Shown here piece by piece: positions 44,460 through 52,790 of a stretch of 64,000 nt of DNA (the stretch's first letter is position 1; each line of letters starts with the position of its first letter). Source of the stretch: Clostridiales bacterium. GTDB lineage: Bacteria; Bacillota; Clostridia; Oscillospirales; Oscillospiraceae. The stretch is taken from contig JAQXJB010000020.1 in assembly GCA_029008095.1 (NCBI GenBank), positions 1-64,000 of the forward strand. The letters are read 5' to 3'. Made by a program: the position numbers and the translations under genes. A model generated the notes under the pieces. It saw only the letters and a list, made by a program, of their open reading frames with translations. It had not been told where the DNA came from and did no database searches.

Positions 44460-46067
44460 ATGAAGCAGAAAAAACAGGTTCTTTCCCTGCTGCTTGCAGC
44501 GGCGGCCGCCATAGGTCTCCTTGCGGGCTGCGCGAAAAACGGCGGCACCGCCCCGTCTCACAGCTCCGACTCCGTAGTAATAGCCATAAGCAGCGAGCCT
44601 GAGACCCTCGACCCCTGTCAGGGCTGGGGACACGGCAACACCCCTATCATCCAGAGCACCCTTGTCAAATATGACTACGACATGAGCTTCAAAAATGACC
44701 TTGCCACCGAGTACGCTCTCTCCGGGGACGGCCTCGTCTGGACCTTCAAGCTCCGTGACGACGTAAAATTCACCGACGGCGAGGCGCTCACCGCCTCCGA
44801 CGTGGTTTTCACCTTCAACACAGCCAAGGACGCAGGCTCTTCCGTTGACCTCACCTTCATGGAAAAGGTGGAAGCGCCCGACGACCGCACCGTGGTATTC
44901 ACCCTGTCCAGACCCACCTCCGTTTTTCTGAACACCGTCGCCTCCGTGGGCATAGTCCCCGAGCACGCCTACAGCCCTGATTACGGCGTGGCGCCCATCG
45001 GCTCCGGCCCCTTCAAGCTCGTTCAGTGGAACAAGCAGGAGCAGCTTATACTGGAGGCAAACGAGGATTATTACGGCATCGTACCCGCCATGAAGAAGGT
45101 CACGATCGTGTTTATGGGCGAGGACGCGGCTCTGGCCGCCGTCAAGGCTGGTCAGGTGGACGTTGCCCTCAGCGCCGCCACTCTGGCGGACACCGTTGTG
45201 GAAGGGTACAGCGTGCGGAACATCTCCACCGTGGATAACCGCGGCTTCACCCTCCCCGTCCTCCCCAACGAGGGCAAGACCACCGAGAGCGGGCAGCCTA
45301 TTGGCAACGATGTTACCTGCAACCTTGAGATACGCCGCGCGATAGCCTACGCCATCGATCGTGAAATGGTGGCCGAGGCAGCTCTCAACGGCTACGCAAC
45401 TCCCTGCTACTCCGAAAACGACGGCATGCCCTGGAATAACCCCGAGGTTCGGATAGAGACCGACGTTGCATACGCCAAGCAGCTTCTTGCCGATGCGGGC
45501 TGGGCGGATTCTGACGGGGACGGCATAGTGGAAAGGGATGGCCTCAAGGCCGAATTCACCTGCGTTTATCCCAGCGGCGACTCTGTCCGCCAGGCTGTGG
45601 CTATGGCTGCCGCCGAGCAGCTCAGGGGCATCGGCATAAACGTCATCGTCGAGGGCACGAGCTGGGACGACATATCCAAGCGCATGTTCTCCCAGGCCGT
45701 TATGATGGGCTGGGGCGCTGCCAACCCCTATGAGAGCTACTGCCTCTATCACAGCAGCGGCGCTCTGAAGGATGACTACTACAACCCCGAGGGCTATATG
45801 TCCGCTGCCACTGACGGCTATCTCAGCGCCGCGATGGAAGCCGTCACCGTTGAGGACGCCTATAAGAACTGGCAGCTCGCCCAGTGGGACGGAGAGACCG
45901 GTACCGCCATGAAGGGCGAATGCCCCTGGGTATGGATCGTAAACATCGACCATATCTACTTTGTCCGCGACGGACTTGACATCGGCGCTCAGCAGCTCCA
46001 CCCCCACGGCGCTTCCATGCCCCTTATCCAGAATCTTCAGGACTGGAGCTGGACAAGCGCTGATTGA
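44460..46067 (+). CDS. ABC transporter substrate-binding lipoprotein (peptide/nickel family, SBP_bac_5)
   Basis: 535 residues from ATG 44460. Signal sequence with lipobox LLAGC. Family-5 hallmarks include SSEPETLDPCQGWGHGN near the N-terminus, LVWTFKLRDDVKFTDGEALTASDVVFTF, GSGPFKLVQWNKQEQLILEANEDYYG and EIRRAIAYAIDREMV. Ligands of this family are oligopeptides, nickel chelates or opine metallophores; the sequence does not settle which. It is the first of five genes in order: binding protein, two permeases, two ATPases. The stop is 23 bp before the first permease start. Confidence 0.93.
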   Translation: MKQKKQVLSLLLAAAAAIGLLAGCAKNGGTAPSHSSDSVVIAISSEPETLDPCQGWGHGNTPIIQSTLVKYDYDMSFKNDLATEYALSGDGLVWTFKLRDDVKFTDGEALTASDVVFTFNTAKDAGSSVDLTFMEKVEAPDDRTVVFTLSRPTSVFLNTVASVGIVPEHAYSPDYGVAPIGSGPFKLVQWNKQEQLILEANEDYYGIVPAMKKVTIVFMGEDAALAAVKAGQVDVALSAATLADTVVEGYSVRNISTVDNRGFTLPVLPNEGKTTESGQPIGNDVTCNLEIRRAIAYAIDREMVAEAALNGYATPCYSENDGMPWNNPEVRIETDVAYAKQLLADAGWADSDGDGIVERDGLKAEFTCVYPSGDSVRQAVAMAAAEQLRGIGINVIVEGTSWDDISKRMFSQAVMMGWGAANPYESYCLYHSSGALKDDYYNPEGYMSAATDGYLSAAMEAVTVEDAYKNWQLAQWDGETGTAMKGECPWVWIVNIDHIYFVRDGLDIGAQQLHPHGASMPLIQNLQDWSWTSAD

Positions 46068-46090
46068 TACCACCGAAAGGAGAACCCAGT

Positions 46091-47083
46091 ATGAATGGCA
46101 CGCCTGCCCGCCTTGGCCACATTTTTCTGACCTACGGCGTGAAAATAATATCTCTGCTGCTTGCCGTTAGCATCATCGCCTTCGCGCTTGTCAGCCTTTC
46201 TCCGGTGGACCCGGTGCAGCAGTACATCATGGGCGTGGGCGCGGTATCACCCGAGCAGCGGGCCGAGATAGAGGAATATTGGGGCGTGAACGAACCGCCC
46301 GTACAGCGCTACTTCAACTGGCTGGGCGCTCTGCTCCGGGGCGATTTCGGCGAGAGCCTGCTCTATCGCCGCCCGGTGATCGAGATCATCGGGGAACGCT
46401 TTGTGAATTCCCTTGCGCTGATGCTCTGCGCATGGCTCTTCTCCGGCGTTATCGGCTTTTCCCTCGGCTGCGTAATGGGCATGAACAGGGACGGCTGGGC
46501 TGACCGGGTCATCAAGAAGATATGCTATCTGCTCAGCAGCGTGCCAACCTTCTGGCTGGGTCTGCTGTTCCTGCTGGTGTTTTCCGTGAAGCTGGGCTGG
46601 TTCCCCATCGGCTTTTCCAGTCCTATCGGCGTGGTCAGCGAGGATGTCACGCTCTGGCAGCGCCTGCACCACCTCTTTCTGCCCGCGCTTACCCTCAGCC
46701 TTATGTCCTTCGCAAACATCGCCCTGCATACCCGGCAGAAGCTCATTGACGTTATGGAGAGCGAATACGTGCTCTTCGCCCGGGCAAGGGGTGAGAGCAG
46801 GCGTCGCATTTTCTTCCGCCACGGCCTGCGCAACACGCTGCTGCCCGCCCTGACCCTGCAATTTGCCTCCTTTGCGGAACTTTTCGGCGGTTCCGTGCTG
46901 GCTGAGAACGTTTTCTCCTACCCCGGTCTCGGCTCGGCAGTCTCCGCCGCGGGACTTAACTCCGATGTGCCCCTGCTTTTGGGAGTTACCCTGTTCTCCG
47001 CCCTCTTCGTCTGCGTGGGCAACATGATAGCCAACCTGCTTTACGGCGTGGTCGACCCTCAGATACAGGAGGTGGGCAGATGA
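46091..47083 (+). CDS. ABC transporter permease (DppB/NikB-type)
   Basis: 330 residues from ATG 46091 with AAAGGAGA upstream. Six membrane helices; the N-terminal helix continues into VSLSPVDPVQQYIMG, typical of DppB/NikB permeases. The coupling (EAA) loop is in EYVLFARARGESRRRIFFRHGLRNTLLPA. It should form the membrane heterodimer with the next gene product, whose start overlaps its stop (ATGA). Confidence 0.93.
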   Translation: MNGTPARLGHIFLTYGVKIISLLLAVSIIAFALVSLSPVDPVQQYIMGVGAVSPEQRAEIEEYWGVNEPPVQRYFNWLGALLRGDFGESLLYRRPVIEIIGERFVNSLALMLCAWLFSGVIGFSLGCVMGMNRDGWADRVIKKICYLLSSVPTFWLGLLFLLVFSVKLGWFPIGFSSPIGVVSEDVTLWQRLHHLFLPALTLSLMSFANIALHTRQKLIDVMESEYVLFARARGESRRRIFFRHGLRNTLLPALTLQFASFAELFGGSVLAENVFSYPGLGSAVSAAGLNSDVPLLLGVTLFSALFVCVGNMIANLLYGVVDPQIQEVGR

Positions 47084-47904
47084 AAAAACTCAACCGCCGC
47101 ACCCGGCTGCTGATATACACCGTCATGATCGCCGTGGTTCTCGCCGCCGCCTACGCCGCCGGTATTCTGATACCGGACAGCGCCGTTGCCACAAACTTCG
47201 CGGAGGCCAAGCTCCCCCCTTCCCTTTCGCACCCCTTCGGCACCGATTACCTCGGCCGCGATATTTTCATGCGCACCCTGAAGGGTCTTTCCGTTAGCAT
47301 AACAGTCGGCCTTGCCGCCTCTCTGATCAGCGCGGTCATCGCCGTTTTCGTGGGCATCGCCGCCGCTGCCGGCTCCAAGCGCCTGGACAGCGCCATAAAC
47401 TGGGTCATCGACCTTGTTATGGGTGTGCCGCACACCATACTCGTCATTCTCATATCCTTCGCCCTGGGACGCGGCCTGAAGGGACTTCTGGCAGGCATTG
47501 CCGCCACTCATTGGTGCAGTCTCGCCCGCCTTATACGCGGCGAGGTGCTGCAGCTTCGCAGCCAGCAGTACATAGCCGTTTCCCGCCGCCTGGGCAAGTC
47601 CAGCGGCTGGATACTTACCCGCCATCTGCTGCCCCATCTTGTACCCCAGTTCTTCGTGGGTCTTGTCCTCATGTTCCCCCACGCCATACTCCACGAGGCC
47701 TCCGTATCCTTCCTTGGCTACGGCCTGCCCCCGGAGCAGCCCGCCATCGGCATAATTCTCTCTGAGAGCATGAAGTATCTCTCTTCGGGCATGTGGTGGC
47801 CGGCGGTATTCCCCGGCCTGCTGCTGGTGCTGATCGTGCTGCTGGTGGATAAGCTGGGCGATAATCTCCGCGCCATAATTGACCCCTACAGCGCTCACGA
47901 ATAA
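47080..47904 (+). CDS. ABC transporter permease (DppC/NikC-type)
   Basis: 274 residues, start overlapping the previous stop. One N-terminal helix (about 10-30), then HPFGTDYLGRDIFMRTLKG, the signature of the DppC/NikC family, five more helices, and an EAA loop near LRSQQYIAVSRRLGKSSGWILTRHLLPHL. Forms the importer channel with the upstream permease. Confidence 0.93.
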   Translation: MKKLNRRTRLLIYTVMIAVVLAAAYAAGILIPDSAVATNFAEAKLPPSLSHPFGTDYLGRDIFMRTLKGLSVSITVGLAASLISAVIAVFVGIAAAAGSKRLDSAINWVIDLVMGVPHTILVILISFALGRGLKGLLAGIAATHWCSLARLIRGEVLQLRSQQYIAVSRRLGKSSGWILTRHLLPHLVPQFFVGLVLMFPHAILHEASVSFLGYGLPPEQPAIGIILSESMKYLSSGMWWPAVFPGLLLVLIVLLVDKLGDNLRAIIDPYSAHE

Positions 47905-47914
47905 GGAGGACGGC

Positions 47915-48850
47915 ATGAAAGCACATAACGAGACCTTACTTGAAATACATGACCTTTCCGTCTCCTTCCGCATGTATGACGGCGCTCTGGAGCAGAAGGA
48001 GCTGCAGGTCATCTCCGACCTGCACCTGACGGTGCGCCCCGGTGAAATAGTAGCCGTGGCGGGCTCCTCCGGCTCGGGCAAGAGCCTGCTGGCCTCCGCC
48101 ATACTGGGCATACTCCCCTCCAACGCCACCGTCAAGGGTCATCTGCATTATAAAGACACCGAGCTGACGCCGGAGCAGCAGGCGAAGCTGCGCGGCCACG
48201 AGATAGCCCTTGTGCCCCAATCCGTGGCATATCTTGACCCCCTTATGAGGGTGGGCAAGCAGGCGGATGGTCATAGGAAGCCCCGCCCCACGGTGAAGCG
48301 CCGCGGCCTTTTCAAGCGCTTCGGTCTGCCGGAGGAAACGGAAAAGCTCTATCCCTTCCAGCTCTCCGGCGGCATGGCCCGCCGTGTGCTGGTATCCACG
48401 GCGCTGATAAGCGACGCGGAGCTGATAATAGCCGACGAGCCAACGCCCGGCATGAGTCTTGAGCAGGCCAAGGAGGCTCTCGCCATGTTCCGGGAGCTGG
48501 CCGACGAGGGCAAGAGCATCATCCTAATAACCCACGACATTGACCTGGCCTTCGACTTTGCCGACCGCATCGCCGTTTTTTACGCGGGCACCACCGTTGA
48601 GACCGCTCCTGCGGAGGATTTCAGAAAAGGCCCGGAGGCTCTGCGCCATCCTTACAGCAAGGCTCTTTGGCGAGCCCTGCCCCAGAACGAATTCAAGCCC
48701 ATTGAGGGCTTCCAGCCCTACGCGGGCAGCCTGCCCAAGGGCTGTCTTTTCGCCCCCCGCTGTCCCCACGCCACCGAAGAATGCCGCAGTCAGACCCCGC
48801 CGGTGCGGGAGCTGCGCGGCGGAGAGGTAAGGTGTTTCCATGCTACTTGA
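47915..48850 (+). CDS. ABC transporter ATPase (DppD/NikD-type)
   Basis: 311 residues from ATG 47915 (AAGGAGG upstream). Walker A GSSGSGKS, Q-loop LVPQSVAYLDPLMRVGKQ, signature LSGGMARRVLVSTAL, Walker B LIIADEPTPG and H-loop ITHDIDL. The C-terminal oligopeptide-family extension has YAGSLPKGCLFAPRCPHA with conserved Cys residues. The helical stretch after the Q-loop is basic (HRKPRPTVKRRG), a little unusual. The next start overlaps its end by 11 bp. Confidence 0.93.
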   Translation: MKAHNETLLEIHDLSVSFRMYDGALEQKELQVISDLHLTVRPGEIVAVAGSSGSGKSLLASAILGILPSNATVKGHLHYKDTELTPEQQAKLRGHEIALVPQSVAYLDPLMRVGKQADGHRKPRPTVKRRGLFKRFGLPEETEKLYPFQLSGGMARRVLVSTALISDAELIIADEPTPGMSLEQAKEALAMFRELADEGKSIILITHDIDLAFDFADRIAVFYAGTTVETAPAEDFRKGPEALRHPYSKALWRALPQNEFKPIEGFQPYAGSLPKGCLFAPRCPHATEECRSQTPPVRELRGGEVRCFHAT

Positions 48851-49460
48851 GGCCAAAAACATCAGCTTCCGATATGACAGAAAATCTCCCCTTGTGCTTG
48901 AAAACCAGAGCTTTTCCGTGAGCAGCGGCGAGGTGGTGGGTCTTTTCGCCCCCAGCGGCTACGGCAAGAGCACTCTGGCCATGATAATGGCCGGCTACCT
49001 CACCCCCGTGTCGGGCGAAGTCCTTCTGGACGGCGCGCCCCTGCCGAAAAAGGGCATATGCCCCGTGCAGCTCATATACCAGCACCCGGAAAAGGCCATC
49101 AACCCCCGCTGGAAGCTGCGGAGAGTTCTGGAAGAGAGCGGACGGCTCCGTGAGGACGTTCTGGCCTCCTTCGGCATAGAAAAGGAATGGCTCGACCGCT
49201 ATCCCCGGGAGCTTTCCGGCGGCGAGCTCCAGCGCTTCTGCGTTGCCCGCGCCCTTATGAGCGGAGCGGAGTTCCTTATCTGCGACGAGATAAGCACCAT
49301 GCTGGACGTTATCACTCAGGCTCAGATATGGAACAAGATACTCGACGAGGCCAAAGAGCGGAACATGGGCATAGTCGCCGTCACCCATAATCTCAACCTC
49401 GCCAAGCGCATTTGCACCCGGGTCTACGATCTGGCAAAGGGCGAGGAAGCCGCGATATAG
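48840..49460 (+). CDS. ABC transporter ATPase (DppF/NikE-type, short)
   Basis: 206 residues, shorter than the usual 250-330 of this family because the C-terminal oligopeptide extension is absent. Walker A APSGYGKST, Q-loop IYQHPEKAINPRW, signature LSGGELQRFCVARAL, Walker B LICDEISTMLD and H-loop VTHNLNL are all present, so it should be active. Last gene of the importer operon. The short ATPase without extension is more like NikE-type subunits than DppF, a weak hint towards metal uptake. Confidence 0.9.
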   Translation: MLLEAKNISFRYDRKSPLVLENQSFSVSSGEVVGLFAPSGYGKSTLAMIMAGYLTPVSGEVLLDGAPLPKKGICPVQLIYQHPEKAINPRWKLRRVLEESGRLREDVLASFGIEKEWLDRYPRELSGGELQRFCVARALMSGAEFLICDEISTMLDVITQAQIWNKILDEAKERNMGIVAVTHNLNLAKRICTRVYDLAKGEEAAI

Positions 49461-49469
49461 ACCGCAAAG

Positions 49470-49515
49470 ATCTGTCATTCTGAGCCACACTGAAAGCGTG
49501 CTGTGAGGAATGACA
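49470..49515. repeat. Partial copy of the GTCATTCTGA palindromic repeat
   Basis: TGTCATTCTGAGCC at one end and GGAATGACATG at the other, with a central GCGTGCT, give a short degenerate member of the intergenic palindrome family seen at 54.3, 57.1 and 63.3 kb. Confidence 0.45.
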
Positions 49516-49582
49516 TGACTTTTACATTTCTCCTTATAATCCCTTCTGCCATTCATATTCCAACCGCCCTGCATTCATAAAC

Positions 49583-49624
49583 AAAATCTCCGTACCCGCT
49601 GCCCGCGGATACGGAGATTTTTCC
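49583..49624. terminator. Bidirectional rho-independent terminator
   Basis: AAAATCTCCGTA (from 49584) pairs perfectly with TACGGAGATTTT, with A-rich and T-rich flanks on both sides. It separates the importer operon from the convergent transglutaminase gene. Confidence 0.85.
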
Positions 49625-49628
49625 ATTA

Positions 49629-51017
49629 TTATTTTGTGTACGGCCACGGTACATTATCGTAATGCATGTGGTAGAAATTATAATAAAACACATTCTTCTT
49701 GCGGTAGGACATTTCCAGCTCGGTGTCATAGATATACGGCACGCCGTCGAAGTCTATCTCCACCCAGCCGTGAGGTCTGGCAGACCAACCGACGTCGCCG
49801 CTGATGACCCGGGCGTCGTAGCCCAACTGGCGGGCAAGCGCCCAGAACACCGCCGCGTAGCAATAGCAGTTGCCCCGGCGGGTGCGGAACATGGTGCGAG
49901 CCTCCTCCATCTCCCAGCCGGTGTCGCCGTTTTCGTAATAGTTGCGGCGCAGATAGGTGAAGCTGTCGCGGGTATAATCATAGGCCGCGCGGAGCCGCTC
50001 CTCCTGGGTCATACCATCGGTGCATATCTCCGCCAGTATCTCCTTTGCGTATTCGTCTATCTCAGCATCGCCGCTGGTATAGTGGCCGTCCGCGCCGAAA
50101 TAGAGCGTACCGACATAGGCGTCAGCCACAGGCAGACCGGTGTCCTCGGCAATGTAATAATAATCGGTGCCGTCATAGAGCACGCCTGAGGGGCGGCGCA
50201 GAGGCTCGGTATCAACATAGTGCCAGCTCTCGTCCACGCCGTGTATCATAGTTGGGCTATGGGTAAGAGCCGCCTCCATAATATCGTAATATGCCCAATG
50301 ATCGGGGGAAACATCCTTGAACAGGGGCAGGATGATGCCGTCGGCATAGCTCGCGTCGGCGGTGCGGCCAAGCACGTTATTGATCACGGCGGTCGCTTCG
50401 GCTCGGGTGATGGTGCGCTCGGGGTAGAAAAGGCCGTCGTCATAGCCGCTTATCCAGCCCAGCTCACCGGCCTTGGCAATATGCTCATAATACTCGTTCT
50501 CCGGGGTCACGTCCGGAAACGCCTGCCCTGCCTCGGTTTCGGGGAAAAAGCGGGAGAGCATGGCCACGAACTCGCCGCGGCTTATTTCCGCGCCCGGCTC
50601 AACATTCCCGTCCTCATCCACGATGATGCCGCAGGCGGCGAGAACGCCGATGGCGTCATAATACCAATCCTCGGGGCTCACATCGGCAAACTCGGCTCTC
50701 TGCTCCGGCACTTCGCTCAGAAGGCCGTAGATCATCGCGGCGGCCTCGGCGCGGGTCACGGTCTTATCCGGCTGGAAGGAGCCGTCATCATAGCCGCTGA
50801 TATAGCGGCTGTGGGTGATATTGCCGGTTTTCAGCTCAAGGGGACAGACATATTCAGGCTCAGGCTCGGGCGTTTCTTCGGGAGTGGGTTCGGGAGACGT
50901 CTCCGGCAGTGGCGCCACATTGGGGAACGCTCCTTCAAGGGCAAAGGCGGAAACTACCAGCACCAGCGCCGCGCATACAAATACAAGCAGCGAGCGCAGC
51001 AGTTCTTTACTCGACAT
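49629..51017 (-). CDS. SLH-domain protein with C-terminal transglutaminase-like domain
   Basis: 462 residues from ATG 51017; the ribosome site is weak and the start overlaps the upstream stop by 11 bp, suggesting translational coupling. Signal anchor about 8-28, a Pro/Glu-rich spacer, three SLH repeats (about 45-230; RYISGYDDGSFQPDKTVTRAEAA, GWISGYDDGLFYPERTITRAEAT), then a transglutaminase core with Cys in RRGNCYCYAAVFWALAR, His in PHGWVEIDFDG and Asp in YIYDTELE. SLH repeats are N-terminal here, unlike the other two SLH proteins of the window. Likely a wall-attached peptidase or cross-linking enzyme. Confidence 0.9.
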   Translation of the reverse strand: MSSKELLRSLLVFVCAALVLVVSAFALEGAFPNVAPLPETSPEPTPEETPEPEPEYVCPLELKTGNITHSRYISGYDDGSFQPDKTVTRAEAAAMIYGLLSEVPEQRAEFADVSPEDWYYDAIGVLAACGIIVDEDGNVEPGAEISRGEFVAMLSRFFPETEAGQAFPDVTPENEYYEHIAKAGELGWISGYDDGLFYPERTITRAEATAVINNVLGRTADASYADGIILPLFKDVSPDHWAYYDIMEAALTHSPTMIHGVDESWHYVDTEPLRRPSGVLYDGTDYYYIAEDTGLPVADAYVGTLYFGADGHYTSGDAEIDEYAKEILAEICTDGMTQEERLRAAYDYTRDSFTYLRRNYYENGDTGWEMEEARTMFRTRRGNCYCYAAVFWALARQLGYDARVISGDVGWSARPHGWVEIDFDGVPYIYDTELEMSYRKKNVFYYNFYHMHYDNVPWPYTK

Positions 51018-51444
51018 ATTCCACAGTCTCCATTCCGTTCTCGCGATATGTATAGACCACGAAGCCATCATAATAAAGGTTTCCGTCCTCACCGTCACCG
51101 ATGCAGCTGGGCGCGTAATCGGAGGAAGACGGCTCGCCGATGGCGGCATAAAGCTCATCAACGGATTCTCCGACAAGGCTCTCGGCCGTCGCCCTGGCGT
51201 CAACCGCCGGAGTAGGCTCCGGGGTCGCTTCTTGGGTCGCCTCGGGAGCTGCGTCCGGAGTTGTCTCCGGAGTCGTCTCTGGAGTTGCTTCCGGGGTTAC
51301 ATCAGGGGTTGCATCAGATGTTGCGTCCGGGGTTGCGTCCGGGGTGATCATCACGTTGGGGCCGTCATCGGAGCTTATCGAGCCGCAGGCGGCAAAGTTC
51401 ATCAGAAGCAGCGCGGCAAGAACGATTGCAGCTATCTTTTTCAT
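51007..51444 (-). CDS. Small lipoprotein with Thr/Pro-rich repeat
   Basis: 145 residues from ATG 51444 (AGAAGG with 8-nt spacing). Lipobox LLLMNFAAC. Residues about 32-78 are a low-complexity tract of TPDAT/TPEAT/TPETT-type pentads, a likely wall-spanning spacer. A small C-terminal domain (about 80-145) begins ARATAESLVGESVDELYAAIGEP and ends YDGFVVYTYRENG; its shape recalls small outer-face lipoproteins but I cannot name the family. It lies between the AlgX-like and transglutaminase genes. Confidence 0.8.
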   Translation of the reverse strand: MKKIAAIVLAALLLMNFAACGSISSDDGPNVMITPDATPDATSDATPDVTPEATPETTPETTPDAAPEATQEATPEPTPAVDARATAESLVGESVDELYAAIGEPSSSDYAPSCIGDGEDGNLYYDGFVVYTYRENGMETVEYVE

Positions 51445-51469
51445 TTTCATTACCTTCTTATATATAAAC

Positions 51470-52780
51470 TTACTTAACATCAAAGTAAACGCCATCGGCA
51501 ATTATGCCGCAGAGTCCGGCATCCGCCGGAATATAGGCTGCAAAGCCGCCATCCTGCTGCAGAAAGGCTTCATAGGCCACATTTTCGCACATTATGTAAA
51601 CCTCTCCCGCTATTTCTCCAAGACTGCCCTCCACAAGGACGCAGCCCTCGGGCGCCTTGCCGCCCTCGCTGCGGATAACGCTCACCTCGCCGCCCTTCTG
51701 CACCGAGGGAACCGCACGCTCCGGGGCGGGCATGACGGGTACGTTTTGGACAAGGTAATCAATATTGCGCTCCACCAGCTCTATGAGCACACAGTCCACA
51801 CTACCGGCCCCCGTCAGGTCGTAGGAGGTGGCACGGGAGAAGCGGGCGGTCTCGAAGCCGTCAGCCAGATACGGATAGAGGTTATTGCCGAAGGAGTCCC
51901 GGTAGGCCAGCAGCCTGCCCTCGCCGCCGCCATGAGCGACGATGCTGATGCTGTCCGGGCGCACACCGCTGCCCTCGTATTCCAGCTCGATAGCCGGCGA
52001 ATACTGCGGGTCGGTTTCCTTATCCTTTCCGGCGGGATAAAGCATTTCAAAAAGGTCGCCGGTATGGGGGACGGAGGCGGAAAAATCGCCGTCGAAATAC
52101 GCGCTTTCGCGCCCGAAGGCCGCGTTTATGCTGTCGGCGGCCAGAGCCGCGCCCTGGCTGTTCCAATGGGAGTCGTGGGCGAAGTAAAGCACCTCGTCCT
52201 GCGCCTCAAAGACCTTGAAAAGGTCGAGACAGTCGATATTCATCCCGCCGCACAGGGCTAAGAGCCGCTGTGCGTCCCGCTCTGCGGCAGCAGCACCGTA
52301 GTCGGGCATATTCCCGGGATAAAGGGAATTTTTATTGGGCGCGATGGTGAAAAGGAAGTCCGCGCCGCTGGCCTCGCAGTATTCCTGCATAAGGCTGAGA
52401 TTTTTCGCCGCCGCTCTCAGCTCCGCGTCACTGAGCCGCTCCGTTCCGGTATATCCCGGGAGGGTCTCGGCGTAATAGAGCCAGCCGCCGCTGCCGAGGA
52501 TCACGTCCTCCTCAGCGGAAGCGCCCAGCAGCGCCGTTACGGCGTTGTTGGCGCTTATCATCTCCTGGCGGAGGAAGAAGTGACCCGCGAAATATTCGCT
52601 GAGCTGAGAAAGATACGCGCTGTTAATGCCGCCGTCCCGCTCAATAAGCTGGGGCTTTGCCGCCAGGCGCTCATTGGCTCCCGCCTTGGCTGGGCCGAAG
52701 GCCAAAAATCCCAGAGACGGCACGGCGCAGACGAGCAAAAACACCGCGACGAACAGTATGGCCGGTAATTTTTTCTTCAT
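51470..52780 (-). CDS. AlgX/AlgJ-like (DHHW-type) SGNH acyltransferase accessory protein
   Basis: 436 residues from ATG 52780 (GAGG 8 nt upstream). N-terminal signal anchor (about 5-27), then the family pattern FFLRQEMISANNAVTALLG, VILGSGGWLYY, FLFTIAPNKNSLYPGNMP, YFAHDSHWNSQGAALAA (catalytic D-x-H-W) and LLAYRDSFGNNLYPYLADGF (Ser). These proteins complete polymer O-acetylation with an MBOAT partner, here encoded just upstream with a 10-bp gap. The target polymer is unknown; with the SLH proteins present a secondary wall polymer is plausible. Confidence 0.88.
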   Translation of the reverse strand: MKKKLPAILFVAVFLLVCAVPSLGFLAFGPAKAGANERLAAKPQLIERDGGINSAYLSQLSEYFAGHFFLRQEMISANNAVTALLGASAEEDVILGSGGWLYYAETLPGYTGTERLSDAELRAAAKNLSLMQEYCEASGADFLFTIAPNKNSLYPGNMPDYGAAAAERDAQRLLALCGGMNIDCLDLFKVFEAQDEVLYFAHDSHWNSQGAALAADSINAAFGRESAYFDGDFSASVPHTGDLFEMLYPAGKDKETDPQYSPAIELEYEGSGVRPDSISIVAHGGGEGRLLAYRDSFGNNLYPYLADGFETARFSRATSYDLTGAGSVDCVLIELVERNIDYLVQNVPVMPAPERAVPSVQKGGEVSVIRSEGGKAPEGCVLVEGSLGEIAGEVYIMCENVAYEAFLQQDGGFAAYIPADAGLCGIIADGVYFDVK

Positions 52781-52790
52781 ATGCCGTACC

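Noticed and set aside
44340-46073. 577-codon minus-strand frame opposite the binding-protein gene
   Set aside because: Its length follows from GC-rich codon bias of the plus-strand lipoprotein gene, whose family motifs are clear.
51198-51345. TPEAT/TPDAT-type repeats considered as a tandem DNA repeat or CRISPR-like array
   Set aside because: The period is codon-based within a lipoprotein spacer; units vary at the codon level and there are no spacers.
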